The notes below the pieces were generated by a model. The model had not been told where the DNA came from and ran no database searches. It saw only the letters and a list, made by a program, of their open reading frames with translations. A program made the position numbers and the translations under genes. Shown here one piece after another: positions 9,589 through 22,145 of a DNA stretch of 64,000 nt. The DNA is taken from NCBI RefSeq assembly GCF_035046485.1, contig NC_085136.1:157592754-157656753 (forward strand). Reading direction: 5' to 3'. Origin of the DNA: Aedes albopictus. Taxonomy: Eukaryota; Arthropoda; Insecta; Diptera; Culicidae. Position 1 is the stretch's first letter, and each line of letters begins with the position of its first letter.

Positions 9589-11026
9589 AACAAAAGCAAT
9601 CAAAATTTATCAGCAGCCGGTAAAACTGTCTGTCTGCGGTGTATTACGTCAACGTATTTGCAATTGTAACCATTCGTAGTGCTAAGAAAATTTTGCATAG
9701 CTTATGTTTACACTACTGGAGAATTAAATATTTACACGCTTCTTGAACAATCATAGCACAAATACATAATGATAGTGCATGTTTCTCAGTCATAAATTTG
9801 TCTGTTAAGAAATTCCCTGAGGATGATTTTATCTCATCAACTTCACTGCCTTAAGTCACTTCAGCGGTTCGCCCAATTTTTGTTGTGAAATCAGTATGAG
9901 CATTGTTGACCTACCGTGTAAGAACCAAACATTGCACATTTTAGTAGCACTAACTGCTTGAAAAGCAATGTTTTCTAAACTCATATATTTTACATATGCC
10001 CACAATCATTTGCTAGTCTTTCACGAAAAAAAAAATTTCACATTATGAACCAGCAAAATGTTTGACGATTGTTTGAAAAGTGCGCAAAGTTAGGACCTAA
10101 CGTGCGCAAAGTATGGTGCGTTTACGATATACTTCGTAGTTGCTACTCCGTGATTCACTCGATTAACTGAAACAATCAAATTTGCACATAGAATTAACAG
10201 ATATGGTAACAAAACTTGTAAATATGTTCGTAAATTAAAGATGTGACCAATTATACAGTACCTAGAAACTGTGATGTATGAGTAAATGCCTTTAGCGTCT
10301 CTTCAACTCTTAGTAAATATGGACTGCAAAATGGTGTAACTAGCGTCCAACATAGGTAGCTCTGATTGACGAAGATCACCGGCTAAGATTTGTGTGCTTC
10401 GTTGGAGTGCAACCACTGTTGTGCTTTAGCTAGATTGAGGAAGCATTATACTTCCCGAGCGTCTATGTATCAAACAGGTACGGTTCAAACATCATCTTTT
10501 GTGGCATTCAGCAGTTGAATAGGAAATGCTGTAACGCATCAGCTATGTATGAAGTGGCAACCGTGATGTAGATATCGTGACCACGGTAAAGTGTTGACCT
10601 TTAAAATGAAGAAAGGAGAAAAACTATCGAATCTTTCTACAATCGACTCGGCAAAGAAATAAGGACTTCGATTAGAAACTCCTTCCCGACATTCCGACTT
10701 TAAATGAACTCGGACAAGTTAGCTTTTGAGTCGTGAACTGCAGATGGTTGGAATAGATAAGCCTGACAGGGATTGAGGAGGTGCGTTAGCCTAGATCTGT
10801 AGAACGTGAATTCTGGACAGTGATTCCTATTGTCACCACTTCCTTCAAGTATAATATCCAATCATACACTGAACGGCGGCTTGCGGTGAAAATTACTATT
10901 CTGAGGGTCAATTTAAATGCACAACGCCACTAAATTTGTGCAGACTGAGTTTCGTTTTAATTCAACAGAATTATGTTTTCAATTTTACCATGGACTCGAT
11001 TTTCAATTAAAAAAAGTTTCTGTTGG
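9589..11026. other. About 1.4 kb downstream of TSPO, no gene seen
   Basis: A/T-rich noncoding sequence. Only a small local duplication (gtgcgcaaag at about 10080 and again at about 10100) stands out. No TIR pair or frame could be supported. Confidence 0.4.
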
Positions 11027-11097
11027 CAACCGGATTCGAACCAAGAACCTTGACATCACCAGGCTCGCACGCTACCACTCAGCTATCGAACCGGTTG
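11027..11097 (-). repeat. tRNA-like sequence (SINE head or tRNA relic)
   Basis: On the - strand a box-A-like tagctgagtggtagcg is followed at normal distance by a perfect box B, ggttcgaatcc. The ends caaccgg/ccggttg pair, but the T arm would overlap that pair, so a functional cloverleaf does not form. It is best read as a tRNA-derived repeat head. Confidence 0.5.
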
Positions 11098-11542
11098 ATG
11101 TGAGAAGAAACAAAACGCACAGAAGAAGCGTTGGTGGGTCGATGATCATGTTTTGCCATGTTAAATTTAAAAACATTTTTATGCTTGTCATTACTGCAAG
11201 GCTCCTTTCAGTGTAGTGGAGACGCTAAGGATGAACATGGACTTAGTTTCATCATGATCGGGAAGCAGTTATTGAAGCTAGAAATCATTCAGCGATCAAA
11301 TCTGTGTGTCAAGAATATGGGACACATTCTTCAACTACAACCGCATCAACACCTATGCACGGTAAACCCGATGACATGAAGGACGCGTTTTACAACAGTC
11401 TCGATAAACCCTTTGAATGCTTCAAGGAATGCTCAAAGGATGACGTGAAAATTGTTATAGGAGACGCCAACGCGCATAACCAACCGAGAAACGAACCCAT
11501 CATCCTCAGCATGGTCTTGCTAAATGCCCACGCCTTCTATAA

Positions 11543-11710
11543 CATTCCCCAGAAAACCATTCCCCAGAATACCAATCCCCAGAATGTACCATTTCCCAGA
11601 AATCCATTCCCCAGAATGCACCATTCCCCAGAATGTACCATTCCCCAGAATATACTATACCAGCTTAATATACTATACCAGCTTAATATACTATACCAGC
11701 TTAATATACT
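11543..11710. repeat. Two abutting minisatellites
   Basis: About seven degenerate copies of a cattccccagaatgyac unit run from 11543 to 11650. They are followed by three exact copies of the 18-mer tatactataccagcttaa (11651-11704) and a partial fourth. Open frames crossing this area simply translate the repeats. Confidence 0.85.
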
Positions 11711-12421
11711 CGGCTAAAAAGTTTAATTCGATACACAAACAGTACAATGTTGATCATAATGATATGTATGTTATAGGCAAGGATTTTAACATTATAGTGT
11801 TATTACGCGCAAACATCTATTTCTTATACGATATATCCATAAAAATATTCTACAATGAGCCATTTTACGAAGTGACAACAATGTTGATGATGATGTTGGT
11901 TTTCACGGGTTATTGGACACTACCTTCTGTCAAAATTCATTTATAAAATCGGCTCATAAAATGGACTATGGTTCAAACGTTTAATTACCATTGTACACAG
12001 TTGCATGTTGATCTTGAAAGTTCACAAACTGTCATCATTCCAGTTGCGTTGCTATAACATGTTTTGTTTTTGACAGATTTGTGAAAATTGTGCAGCACTT
12101 GTTTCATGATGAATAAAGTTTTAAAAGTAACGTGCAAAATTTACAGAGAAAACGCATTTTCTTCTGATGTTGTTCAGTGTACAAGATGCTAATGGATTAG
12201 TCTATGGTCGGTTTATATTAAAAATATTTTTCTGTCGAAAACTTTGAGTTACTCGGAAAGACTCAACTGTCTACGCAAATGGTTGGTGGAATCCATCCCA
12301 ACGACTGTTCCTAATTATTCGCTTCAAAGGCCCTTCATTCATGCGGTATGAGAAGGGCTTTTATCATTATTCCAATACTATGGAATAGAAAAAGTGAACA
12401 TATAAGCAGTTTTAAAAGTAT
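11711..12421. other. No gene seen
   Basis: A/T-rich sequence without supported features. Confidence 0.4.
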
Positions 12422-12961
12422 CATTGTTTTTCTTTTGGCATTCAAAAACCCAACAATGTTCCTCCTTTTTAAACAATATTTTTCTTTTTAATTAAGGCAA
12501 TTAGTAATTTTTTTTAAATTATAACTGCTTACATTTTCAACATAGATTCTCCCTTCTTTTCTACATAGGCTGTTCTTTCGAATTGCACTTTTCAGGAAAG
12601 TATGGGCATTATTACAACCACCGGTGTTAAATTGCTGTTATATTTATTATATATTTTTTCAAATTTCTAAACACCTGTGCTTGTGGTGCCGATAATTACC
12701 TAAACATTGTAACTCGAAAGAACAGCCTATGTAGAAAAGAAGAGAAAATCTATGTTGAAAAAGTAAGCAGTTGTGATGCCGATAATTTCCTGAAAAGTGC
12801 AATTCGAAAGAACAGCCTGTGCAGCAAAGAAGGAAAAATCTATGTTCAAAATGAAAGCAGTTATAATTCCAATAATTATACCAATTTCCTAAATTCTAAA
12901 AAAAAGCTTATTGAAAAAAAGGAACAGTGTTGGGTTTTTGAATGCCGAAAGGAAAACAATG
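12422..12961. mobile_element. Foldback-type inverted array 1
   Basis: The ends cattgtttttcttttggcat and atgccgaaaggaaaacaatg are near-perfect reverse complements, and the symmetry runs inward for over 100 bases. The arms hold repeated units with the word gctgttctttcgaattgcac: one unit in the left arm and two in reverse in the right arm. The centre is a spaced palindrome (ccggtgtt...aacacctg). Noncoding, 540 bases. Confidence 0.75.
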
Positions 12962-13227
12962 TCACCACAGACAAACAGACGTAACCCTTCTACTTTTTCG
13001 ATTCAAATTTCAGTCTCGGAAACAGGTTCGCTTAATTCTAAAAGGACTGAATTTGGCCAACCATCGACTAGGTGGCAGTAGTGTCAAACTCGAACAAAAA
13101 CGATGCGAGCGCCGCGGATTGGCAGTTGGTCAACCCTCAAATAAACCGTTCAATAGATGTACGATGGCAATTATCAGAGTGTTACGTTTCCTTCTTCGTT
13201 AAAAAAATGTTTGAGTCGTTATAAGAA
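12962..13227. other. Spacer between the two foldback arrays
   Basis: No gene is supported. An 86-codon open frame has no recognisable content. Confidence 0.35.
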
Positions 13228-13690
13228 TTGTTGGCATTACAACTGCTTATATGTTCATCAACAATTTTCCCTTCTTTTGCATAGGCTGCTCTTTCGAGTT
13301 GTACTTTTCAGGAAATTATCGACATTGTAACTGCTTACTTTTTTAACATAGATTCTCCATTCTTTTTTGAATAGGCTGTTCTTTCGAATTGCACTTTTCA
13401 GGAAATTATGGGCATTACAGCCTCCACTGGTGTTAAAATTGCTAATATATTTATTTATTTATTTTTTTAATTTCTAAACACCTGTGCCGATAATTACCTT
13501 AACTCGAAAGAACAGCCTATGCAGAAAAGAAGGAAAAAACTACGTAGAAAATGTAAGAAGTTTTGAAGCCGATAATTTACTGAAAAGTGCAATTCGAAAG
13601 AAGAGCCTATGCACAAAATAAGGGAAAATGTATGTTGAAAAAGTAAGCAGTTGCGATGCCAATAATTATACCAATAGCCTAAATTGTGAA
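13228..13690. mobile_element. Foldback-type inverted array 2
   Basis: Same family as 12422-12961. The left arm has two units (about 13262-13325 and 13330-13410) with cataggctgctctttcgagt and gctgttctttcgaattgcac. The right arm has two reversed units (about 13500-13560 and 13575-13650) with gaaagaacagcctatgcaga. The same central ctggtgtt...aacacctg is present. Outer boundaries are approximate. Confidence 0.7.
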
Positions 13691-13789
13691 GGCAAACCAT
13701 GCTTATTTCCAAAGTTTTTCATGTCAAATAAGAATTTTTGGCAGGATGTTTCTTCCGGTGATTTTTTTACGAATAAATATTTGATTTTT

Positions 13790-15323
13790 AGCGATTAAAG
13801 CCGGGAATGCGTTATACCGTTCAACGAGGAGCTTCGGTCTAACTATCCACACCCCGGACTCGCATACCTACATTCCTGCTGGTAGAGGCAAACCGTCTAC
13901 CTTAGACTTGGCCGTGTCAAATAATAGATTCAATTTATCAGTGCCGAAAGTGATAAACGATCTGTCTTCGGATCATCTTCCAGTCATCTTCACTGTGGAT
14001 GTGGAAACACCGTACAATCCAACCGTGCGCCAATACCGATGCTACAATAGAGCAGATTGGCCGTGCTTCCGTAGGCAGCTGGACACCCGGATTAATCTGT
14101 CGGATGGTATAATATCAACAGTGGATGATCCTAAAAAAATTGACGATGCCATCGCTTTTCTAACAGAAGCTATTGCTGAGGCTGAAGTTGCGGCTGTCCC
14201 ACTTGTGAAGTTTCGTCAGTACCAGCCAACCTTACCTGAACCTGTTAAGCAGCTCATCAGACTCAGAAATGTGCGGAGGCGTCAATACTATCGGACAAGA
14301 GATCCGATGATTGGAATGATCGTGTCCGCTCTCAATCAAAGGATTCAGAAGGAAATTGCAGAACAAAAATTCCGCAACTTCGGCGACATGGTGGAAGAAC
14401 TAGAAGCTGGTAGCAACAAGTTTTGGCAAATCTTGCGATCTTGCAAACATCTGCGAAACAAATGTAAGTACGACCCTCCACTCAAAATCCGTGACTCATA
14501 TGTCGCATCATCTGCGGGAAAGGCAGAGGCGTTTGCTGAAAGTTTTTCCAAAGCTCATCGTAACACTTTGCCAGGCGACTACAATACAAACATTGAAGTC
14601 AATGAAACTATTCAGGAAATTGCTCTTCATCAGGAGTTGAATGTCGATGCCAGCACATACGCTAAACCCAAGGAAATACGTTCCATTATTCATCGGTTGA
14701 AATCTAAAAAAGCACCCGGGAAGGATGGCGTACGTAACGTCCTCCTTAAAAATCTATCACGTAAAGGGATTGTATTTCTAACGAAACTGATTAACACGTG
14801 CTTGAAATTTTCGTATTTTCCAAGCTCGTGGAAATGCGCGACGGTTATTCCTATACCCAAACCGAATAAAGACATTACCGACCCTGGTAACTATAGACTC
14901 ATCAGCCTACTCAATTCTATGAGTAAAATCCTAGAGAGAGTAGTATTGATCAGGCTTAACCGACATCTGGAGACTAACAGAACGATTCCAAATGAGCAGT
15001 TTGGATTTAAACAAGCACACTCAACAACACATCAGTTAATGAGGGTCTCCAAAACCATCCGTTCTGCTTTTGCCCACAAAAAGTCTGCCGGAATGGTACT
15101 CCTTGATATTGAAAAGGCATACGACTCTGTCTGGCATGAGGCGGTAGTTTTCAAACTACACCGAAGCAGATGTCCACAGTACCTTGTCAAAATAATGCAT
15201 TCTTTCCTCAAGCGTAGATCCTGCCGAGTCTCAGTCAGCGGCAGCTTGTCAAATGTGTACGACATCCCTTTCGGACTACCACAAGGCTCGGTGCTTAGTC
15301 CAACCTTATATAACGTGTTCACA
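13790..15323 (+). pseudogene. Jockey-like LINE ORF2 fragment, cut by gap
   Basis: A frame open from about 13795 to the gap encodes the C-terminal endonuclease domain (PSTLDLAVSNN..., SDHLPVIF), a linker, and reverse transcriptase. RT motifs: APGKDGVRNVLLKNL, IPIPKPNKD...NYRLISLL, FGFKQAHSTTHQ, the catalytic strand LLDIEKAYDSVWH, and GLPQGSVLSPTLYN. The YADD box would fall inside the N run. Coding homology begins well before the first ATG (13908), so the copy is 5' truncated near 13790. After the gap (15824 on) the sequence no longer reads as RT. Motifs fit the jockey clade. Confidence 0.85.
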
Positions 15324-15823
15324 NNNNNNNNNNNNNNNNNNNNNNNNNNNNNNNNNNNNNNNNNNNNNNNNNNNNNNNNNNNNNNNNNNNNNNNNNNNNN
15401 NNNNNNNNNNNNNNNNNNNNNNNNNNNNNNNNNNNNNNNNNNNNNNNNNNNNNNNNNNNNNNNNNNNNNNNNNNNNNNNNNNNNNNNNNNNNNNNNNNNN
15501 NNNNNNNNNNNNNNNNNNNNNNNNNNNNNNNNNNNNNNNNNNNNNNNNNNNNNNNNNNNNNNNNNNNNNNNNNNNNNNNNNNNNNNNNNNNNNNNNNNNN
15601 NNNNNNNNNNNNNNNNNNNNNNNNNNNNNNNNNNNNNNNNNNNNNNNNNNNNNNNNNNNNNNNNNNNNNNNNNNNNNNNNNNNNNNNNNNNNNNNNNNNN
15701 NNNNNNNNNNNNNNNNNNNNNNNNNNNNNNNNNNNNNNNNNNNNNNNNNNNNNNNNNNNNNNNNNNNNNNNNNNNNNNNNNNNNNNNNNNNNNNNNNNNN
15801 NNNNNNNNNNNNNNNNNNNNNNN
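15324..15823. other. Assembly gap (500 N)
   Basis: A run of exactly 500 N. Open frames across it are artefacts. Confidence 0.99.
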
Positions 15824-16395
15824 TGTCGTGTTTACTGAATATTGTTCCCACATTCACATAGATAACCAAACAGCATTCAGAAATCGACACATTTCAAGTA
15901 TCCCAAACATCCTTATGCACTATTTATTGAACATAATATCAAGATTTCATGACAAAAGTACAAATAAAAAAATTGCTTAACGGATCTTCGACTGAGCATG
16001 AGTAGATTACCAGAACAGATGCTGTGAATGCACCATGTCCAAGACCATTCCGCACCACATATTATCATACATTTTTAAAGATCGATATTTAATAATAAAA
16101 ATAAAAATATTTTCATATCGCAATTAGTTCGTCTGGAAACAATATCTTCAAAAAGGACCAACACTTTTTGGCCGCATTCGATACAAGTTTTCTCACCGTG
16201 CGATAAAAATACTGACAGCGAAATCAGAATGGAAAACACGTGTTTTGAGCTGAACAGCTGTTGAAGTGTAAGGCGTTGTTCAGTTGATTACCACGTGCTG
16301 TGCTAATTCACCACTGCTGAACACAAGTTCAGGAGTGATCATTATTGAGTCATGGGAAGAGTATGTTTTGCTTCGGGTGTTGCATCTCACCATCT
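15824..16395. other. No gene seen
   Basis: A/T-rich sequence after the gap; no link to the LINE frame before it could be made. Confidence 0.4.
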
Positions 16396-16466
16396 CTAGC
16401 ATGGCGCAAATAGGAAGACATGCGGCTGGCAATCGACAGGTCTCGAGTTCTAATCCGGATTTAGGT
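16396..16466 (+). repeat. tRNA-like sequence
   Basis: An A-box-like gcatggcgcaaataggaaga and a B-box-like gagttctaatcc lie at tRNA spacing. The B box has lost its conserved G, so this is a relic or a SINE head rather than a functional tRNA gene. Confidence 0.4.
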
Positions 16467-16838
16467 AATTTTATATGTAATTCTTATTTCATAATAGGTG
16501 TTCTCAACATGAGAGCAAATAATTACTCTCATGAGAGTTCAACATTTTTGCATTTTATTTATTTTCAGTCATTTTTGCCAAAGCTGAATAACAGCTTTCT
16601 TGTACATTTTTATAACGCTTTGGACAACAAAAAATTAAGTTGGTGCACAACATGATGCTTTACAACTTCTCCAAATTTGTGTGAACAAAACCCGAACATA
16701 GGTTATACGTGAAAATAATTCAAATGTTATTCAACATTATGCTGAATTAATTCGTCATAATGGTGCCTGTTAAATGAGTGATTGTTAGTTGGGGACTCGG
16801 ATGCGTTGATTGGTGTTAGTGCCCGCGCAGCCTCGCAT
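16467..16838. other. No gene seen
   Basis: Noncoding flank of the LTR element; it ends in the target duplication gctg at 16839-16842. Confidence 0.4.
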
Positions 16839-16842
16839 GCTG

Positions 16843-17896
16843 TGTAACCTGTCGGTTACATCCTAGGATTTTCATTATTTGTATGAGCCAAATGTTGGCA
16901 GAAATTTCATGTTTTTTTTATGTATATATCAGAAGGCCCCACACGACTGAGAGGGTTACTCCGCTACCAAACTTTTACAACTCAGCATTGCTGAAGGGCG
17001 TAGAGTATGGCTATCCGGCTTTGCCTGACTATTTTAGAGATGGCCGAAATTCTTTGCCATGGGCGCTGCCATCTTCTAATTGGAGCATTTTGGGGCAGAA
17101 ATATATAGGCGTCCGTGTGAGACACACCGATCTTCGCGATCGTTAAAGTAGTGCCGCGTAGTGTTTCTACGACCCCCCCCCCTTTTCCGATGGCGGGACC
17201 TGGGGCAACGGCCTACTACCGTTCAGGTAATTTACTTTGAATTTTGATCAATTGATCACCCTGACGGAAAATTTAATTATCAGGACCTCTTGCCGTATTT
17301 TAAAATACGGTCCTCACACGGGTCGGCTTGGAAGTCAAAATGGCTTCCGAGTCTAAATGCCAAGGACACCCCGTCGTCCGATTCCGGACGAATCCCTCGG
17401 GCCGCCGGCCCTAATTATCTAGGAGGGACCTCTCTCGGCACGGTCACTCTGGTCTCGTCCTGGGCCGTGCCGATACAGCCTATGAGAGAAGACGCCTTCA
17501 AGCCCAGCAACAACACCCCAGCAAAGCCGCTGGACAGATCCGATGCCATTCCGGACCAATGGACATCCCCGAGCCGCCCCGCGGCGAGATTCCGGTCCCA
17601 CGGTAGGGCTACCGCAATCGTGCGTAACCGTGTGGGCCAACGTCGGAGTACAACAGTGAGTAACATAACGATCGATCGCCTCTCATACACTCCACACCAA
17701 ATGTGAACCCCACACCCACACACCACAGAATAGGGAAAATAAATGTTGTTAAAAGAACATGAAAATTCCGGAGTTTCCATACTTTGTCCGCGTCCCCTTG
17801 ATCACCCAGTAGTAAGCCGACTCTGAGACCCAGCTCGAGGAGTTTCTTGCTGCTGCTAGCTTGTACGGGTTAGTAGTTGGCAGGCAGCCAGTTACA
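16843..17896 (+). repeat. 5' LTR of the gypsy-type element
   Basis: Starts tgtaacctgtcggttac and ends cagttaca. It contains a TATA-like atatata at 17101-17107 and an AATAAA signal at 17738-17743, which would bound a long R region. A 138-codon open frame inside has no recognised motif. Confidence 0.9.
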
Positions 17897-17898
17897 GA

Positions 17899-17909
17899 TG
17901 GCGCCCAAC
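17899..17909 (+). promoter_or_regulatory. Primer-binding site
   Basis: tggcgcccaac, two bases after the 5' LTR, is the classic tRNA primer site of many Ty3/gypsy and retroviral elements. Confidence 0.8.
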
Positions 17910-19628
17910 TAAAGTTTTCGCGAACGGTGATCAAGGTGGTTTCGTAAAGTATGAAAATCTACACGGATTTTCCGACTGGTGGTGGGAGGGATCCGTACTT
18001 CGTACGTATACTCAAACCGACATTAAAAACAAATCCGATAAAAACTTGTAAAAGTTCGGAAGTTTTGCATTCCAAAATAAGAGGTCCTGAACGGACACAC
18101 CACCAAAATTTGTCTCGTTTCAAACATTTTAATTTGTACGTGTTCGTCAAATTCATGTTGAAACTTTAAATCATAATTATTCTATACATACTTACCAAAT
18201 GTGATGCTTACCTGTGATATTAGTTTTTAAAATTTACACGTAGTCAGCTCACTTATACTTACCATTCACTGTGATACACGAATTTACGCGAATTACCGAC
18301 ATTGACAAATTTTCTCATTTTTTTCCACCCTATTCACCCTCCAAGCCAAATGGGCCTGAGAGGGTTGAAAATAATTGCACTATTTATTTACAAAAACCCC
18401 TTAAAGCTAAATACCCGGGATCATTAGCGTGACTAGATCGGTGGAACCTTCAGTTGTCGAGGGATTACTAATTCCTTGCCCTCGGAACTGTCGCTGAAAC
18501 TCCCCGGCTGGCAGCAATGGAAACATCTACGGGAGCTTAAGGGCTGATTGTCCTGAAAAGAAGAGTAAGGCAATCGTTAATCAATTTGCAGGTCCAATGA
18601 AAATTCTCAATGTTAGGATTCATTGAGACTTTGATTGATTACGGGGACAACTCCCCCACCCGCATGAGTACAAGATCACTTGACTCATTGACCAAACACT
18701 TCTGTCATTTCTCGCAGCAAAAGTGATCTTTCGATGGATAAATCGATCGAACTGATCCTCTTTCAGATCACTAACTGCAATGAGAATGACAGAATTATCA
18801 CTTCGTGACAATTTTACGAGCACTTTTAACTCGTTTTAGTATTCATGCACTACACTCACCTTATTTATATCTTGAGGAATCAAGATATTATTGAAGGCCA
18901 TTCCCGGATTTGCTTTGGGTAACTGCAGGCCATCTTTTCAACAAAAGATTGCGACCTAGCAGCGCATCACCCTAACGGACTCCAGTCCAGCCACCTATAC
19001 TAGAAGAGAAAATGAATGGAAAAGCATTCGTTATGTTTATTCCATTCGTACTTACCAGTCACAAGTCTTCAAAAACGATCGCACTTTTCATGATCATAAC
19101 ACAAGTTTGTCAACACAACATAACATAAACACCGTGTTTGTGTCGGTATGTTGTCAATATGACAGAAACATGACAGTTTCCAATCTGTCACTCGATAATC
19201 GATCGTCGATCATCACTGATCGTTTTGCCCGCCGGTAAATCTCGCCCGCGCGAGGGGTACCGCGATATGAGATCGAAAGTGATCTAATTGAAAATAATGT
19301 ACAAAGGGTAAATAGGGTTCTAAAATAAGTTTGCTGCAGCATTGTAAATATAATTATTTGTTCGTTTACCCAAGTTACGGGATATTTTCTAATATTTATT
19401 TTAACTGTTTATGGATAGTAGTGCATGTTTTAAAATTTATTTTTATTTATTATTTTAATTTGTATGTATAGTTTCATTATGGTTTCGCGCGTTTATAATT
19501 ACATTTTAAATTGGAATTGTTTGTCTATTTGTATTGTATTGTTTGAGCCGAAGATAGGTTTGGAAACAAACAAAAAAATGCAAAACCACTTCGTATTTTT
19601 ACATTTTTTTCGTCGGAGGAGTGGATAA

Positions 19629-20684
19629 TGTAACCTGTCGGTTACATCCTAGGATTTTCATTATTTGTATGAGCCAAATGTTGGCAGAAATTTCATGTTT
19701 TTTTATGTATATATCAGAAGGCCCCACACGACTGAGAGGGTTACTCCGCTACCAAACTTTTACAACTCAGCATTGCTGAAGGGCGTAGAGTATGGCTATC
19801 CGGCTTTGCCTGACTATTTTAGAGATGGCCGAAATTCTTTGCCATGGGCGCTGCCATCTTCTAATTGGAGCATTTTGGGGCAGAAATATATAGGCGTCCG
19901 TGTGAGACACACCGATCTTCGCGATCGTTAAAGTAGTGCCGCGTAGTGTTTCTACGACCCCCCCCCCCCCTTTTCCGATGGCGGGACCTGGGGCAACGGC
20001 CTACTACCGTTCAGGTAATTTACTTTGAATTTTGATCAATTGATCACCCTGACGGAAAATTTAATTATCAGGACCTCTTGCCGTATTTTAAAATACGGTC
20101 CTCACACGGGTCGGCTTGGAAGTCAAAATGGCTTCCGAGTCTAAATGCCAAGGACACCCCGTCGTCCGATTCCGGACGAATCCCTCGGGCCGCCGGCCCT
20201 AATTATCTAGGAGGGACCTCTCTCGGCACGGTCACTCTGGTCTCGTCCTGGGCCGTGCCGATACAGCCTATGAGAGAAGACGCCTTCAAGCCCAGCAACA
20301 ACACCCCAGCAAAGCCGCTGGACAGATCCGATGCCATTCCGGACCAATGGACATCCCCGAGCCGCCCCGCGGCGAGATTCCGGTCCCACGGTAGGGCTAC
20401 CGCAATCGTGCGTAACCGTGTGGGCCAACGTCGGAGTACAACAGTGAGTAACATAACGATCGATCGCCTCTCATACACTCCACACCAAATGTGAACCCCA
20501 CACCCACACACCACAGAATAGGGAAAATAAATGTTGTTAAAAGAACATGAAAATTCCGGAGTTTCCATACTTTGTCCGCGTCCCCTTGATCACCCAGTAG
20601 TAAGCCGACTCTGAGACCCAGCTCGAGGAGTTTCTTGCTGCTGCTAGCTTGTACGGGTAAGTAGTTGGCAGGCAGCTAGTTACA
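19629..20684 (+). repeat. 3' LTR of the gypsy-type element
   Basis: Nearly identical to the 5' LTR, with a longer C run at about 19958 and few substitutions. Ends tagttaca, followed by gctg. Confidence 0.9.
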
Positions 20685-20855
20685 GCTGCTGCCTTCATTG
20701 GGAGCGCATGTGCAGTTTCCTTCGTTTTATCTGCACGTGAAACTCAAATTGGTATGGTATTTATACAAAAAAAAACAATTTGATAATTTAAGAATGTATA
20801 ACAGTATTAGCTGACACAACGCGGCTATTAACGATATTTTGATTAATACTAATTA

Positions 20856-22084
20856 CCCAAGTAACCATGACGCTGGATATAGAGCATTAATTTCGCTTTA
20901 TAGTATATTTTATGACATGCGATATAAAGTTGGTTTGTCATATAGGTACCATTAAAGAAGGTTTAAAGTCGAAAGTGGCGCTACTATTGTTGATTTAAAG
21001 CAAGCTTTACTGTGGCGATTGCTAAAGCATATAAAATGCTTGTACATATAGCTAATGCAATGAAATAGTATGGAATGCATACTTAAGGCATCATGTCAAC
21101 AAAAGAAAAAAAAGTATTTTTTTCATTTTTCTGGCTATTTTTATCTACTCATACCTGTTCCGATACTCTCACACTGATGTTTTTCATTCTATTTCGGGAA
21201 TTGAACCTAGACTGCTGAAACTGAACCGCGATGAAACTCGGACGTGCTAACGCTGTGCTACGACTACCATGTATTTTGCACTTGGAAAAATGTGCAACAT
21301 AAAGTAACGTATACTCAGCAAGTGCTTTATTGAGTTGTGTTTTCAGCAGCTCTAAAGAGTTGTGCTAGGGTCTGAATGCCATCAATTATCTTGCTCTCCC
21401 AAATCCATTCGAAAACAAGCGGCTACAGAACCGATTGATTCCACAAATAAAGATAATATGAAGATATAAATTAGTCTGTGTTGATTCTGTTCTTATTGAT
21501 TTCATACGTGCTCACTTCTATCATTTCTTTTATGAAATCGGGGCACTATGTTAAATAAGGAAACCAATATCTCAACCCCACATATTTTTTGTTCCCTCAG
21601 CATCTGATTATCTTCAAGTCCCAAACAGTAACCAAAAAAAAAAAACCATACGCAACATAAAATTTCAAATAGCAACATCTGAGCATAATAATCCAAGTTC
21701 TACGCAGCAATCCATGAAAATTTGAGTTTGTTCTTCTTTTCTTTTGAATGGTTGTGTTTCTAAAAATGTTTTACGGATTTTTTTCAAAATGAGGATTTTT
21801 TTCTGTTTACAACGATGAAAGCATTAGTAAAGGCATATATAAAGTAATAAATCCTTGCATTATTGATTGCCATAAAGCTTTTAACATGGTAATGCCATGA
21901 AGCATTAAACAACGTCGCTATAGAACTATATCAAACTGTCAAAATCCTATAATGCTTCAATGCTTTCATAATGTAAAGTAAACGCTTTATTACTTGACAG
22001 GTGTAGAATAAAAGTTATCTTGCATTAGCTAAACTATAATACGATTGAATTAATGTAATGATATAATGCTTGTGGTTACTTGGG
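20856..22084. mobile_element. TIR element with cccaagtaacca ends
   Basis: The left end cccaagtaaccatgacgctg and the right end gcttgtggttacttggg are inverted copies over 12 outer bases. Both subterminal parts are rich in agcattaa/ataatgct words. It is 1229 bases with no transposase frame. The target duplication could not be settled. A tRNA-like repeat sits inside. Confidence 0.6.
21196..21269 (-). repeat. tRNA-like sequence inside the TIR element
   Basis: On the - strand cgtagcacagcgttagcacg (A box) and ggttcaattcc (B box) lie at tRNA spacing. Pairing of an acceptor stem is poor. Confidence 0.45.
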
Positions 22085-22145
22085 ACCAAAACAAGAATAA
22101 GGAGAATAATTGCACAGGTAAAAATGGGACTGATAACGGAAAGCA

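Larger units (their letters stand above)
16843..20684 (+). mobile_element. Non-autonomous gypsy-type LTR retrotransposon
   Basis: A complete 3842-base element has LTRs at 16843-17896 and 19629-20684 and is flanked by the 4-base duplication gctg (16839-16842 and 20685-20688). A primer-binding site tggcgcccaac (17899-17909) and a purine tract ggaggagtggataa (19615-19628) sit in the right places, so the orientation is +. The 1732-base interior contains no gag, protease or RT frame, so the element depends on proteins supplied elsewhere. The LTRs differ mainly in homopolymer length (for example the C run near 17165 against 19960), suggesting a recent insertion. Superfamily is inferred from the PBS and the 4-base duplication. 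Confidence 0.9.

Noticed and set aside
11304..11946. 137 and 140-codon frames with NILYQL or IPRM repeats
   Set aside because: They translate the two minisatellites in different frames; no other coding signal.
14345..15890. Long frames crossing 15324-15823 on both strands
   Set aside because: They only exist because N codons are not stops.
17290..20494. Identical 138-codon open frames at 17290-17706 and 20078-20494, with antisense 121-codon frames
   Set aside because: Both lie inside the two LTRs at the same offset. Identity comes from LTR duplication, and no protein motif is present.
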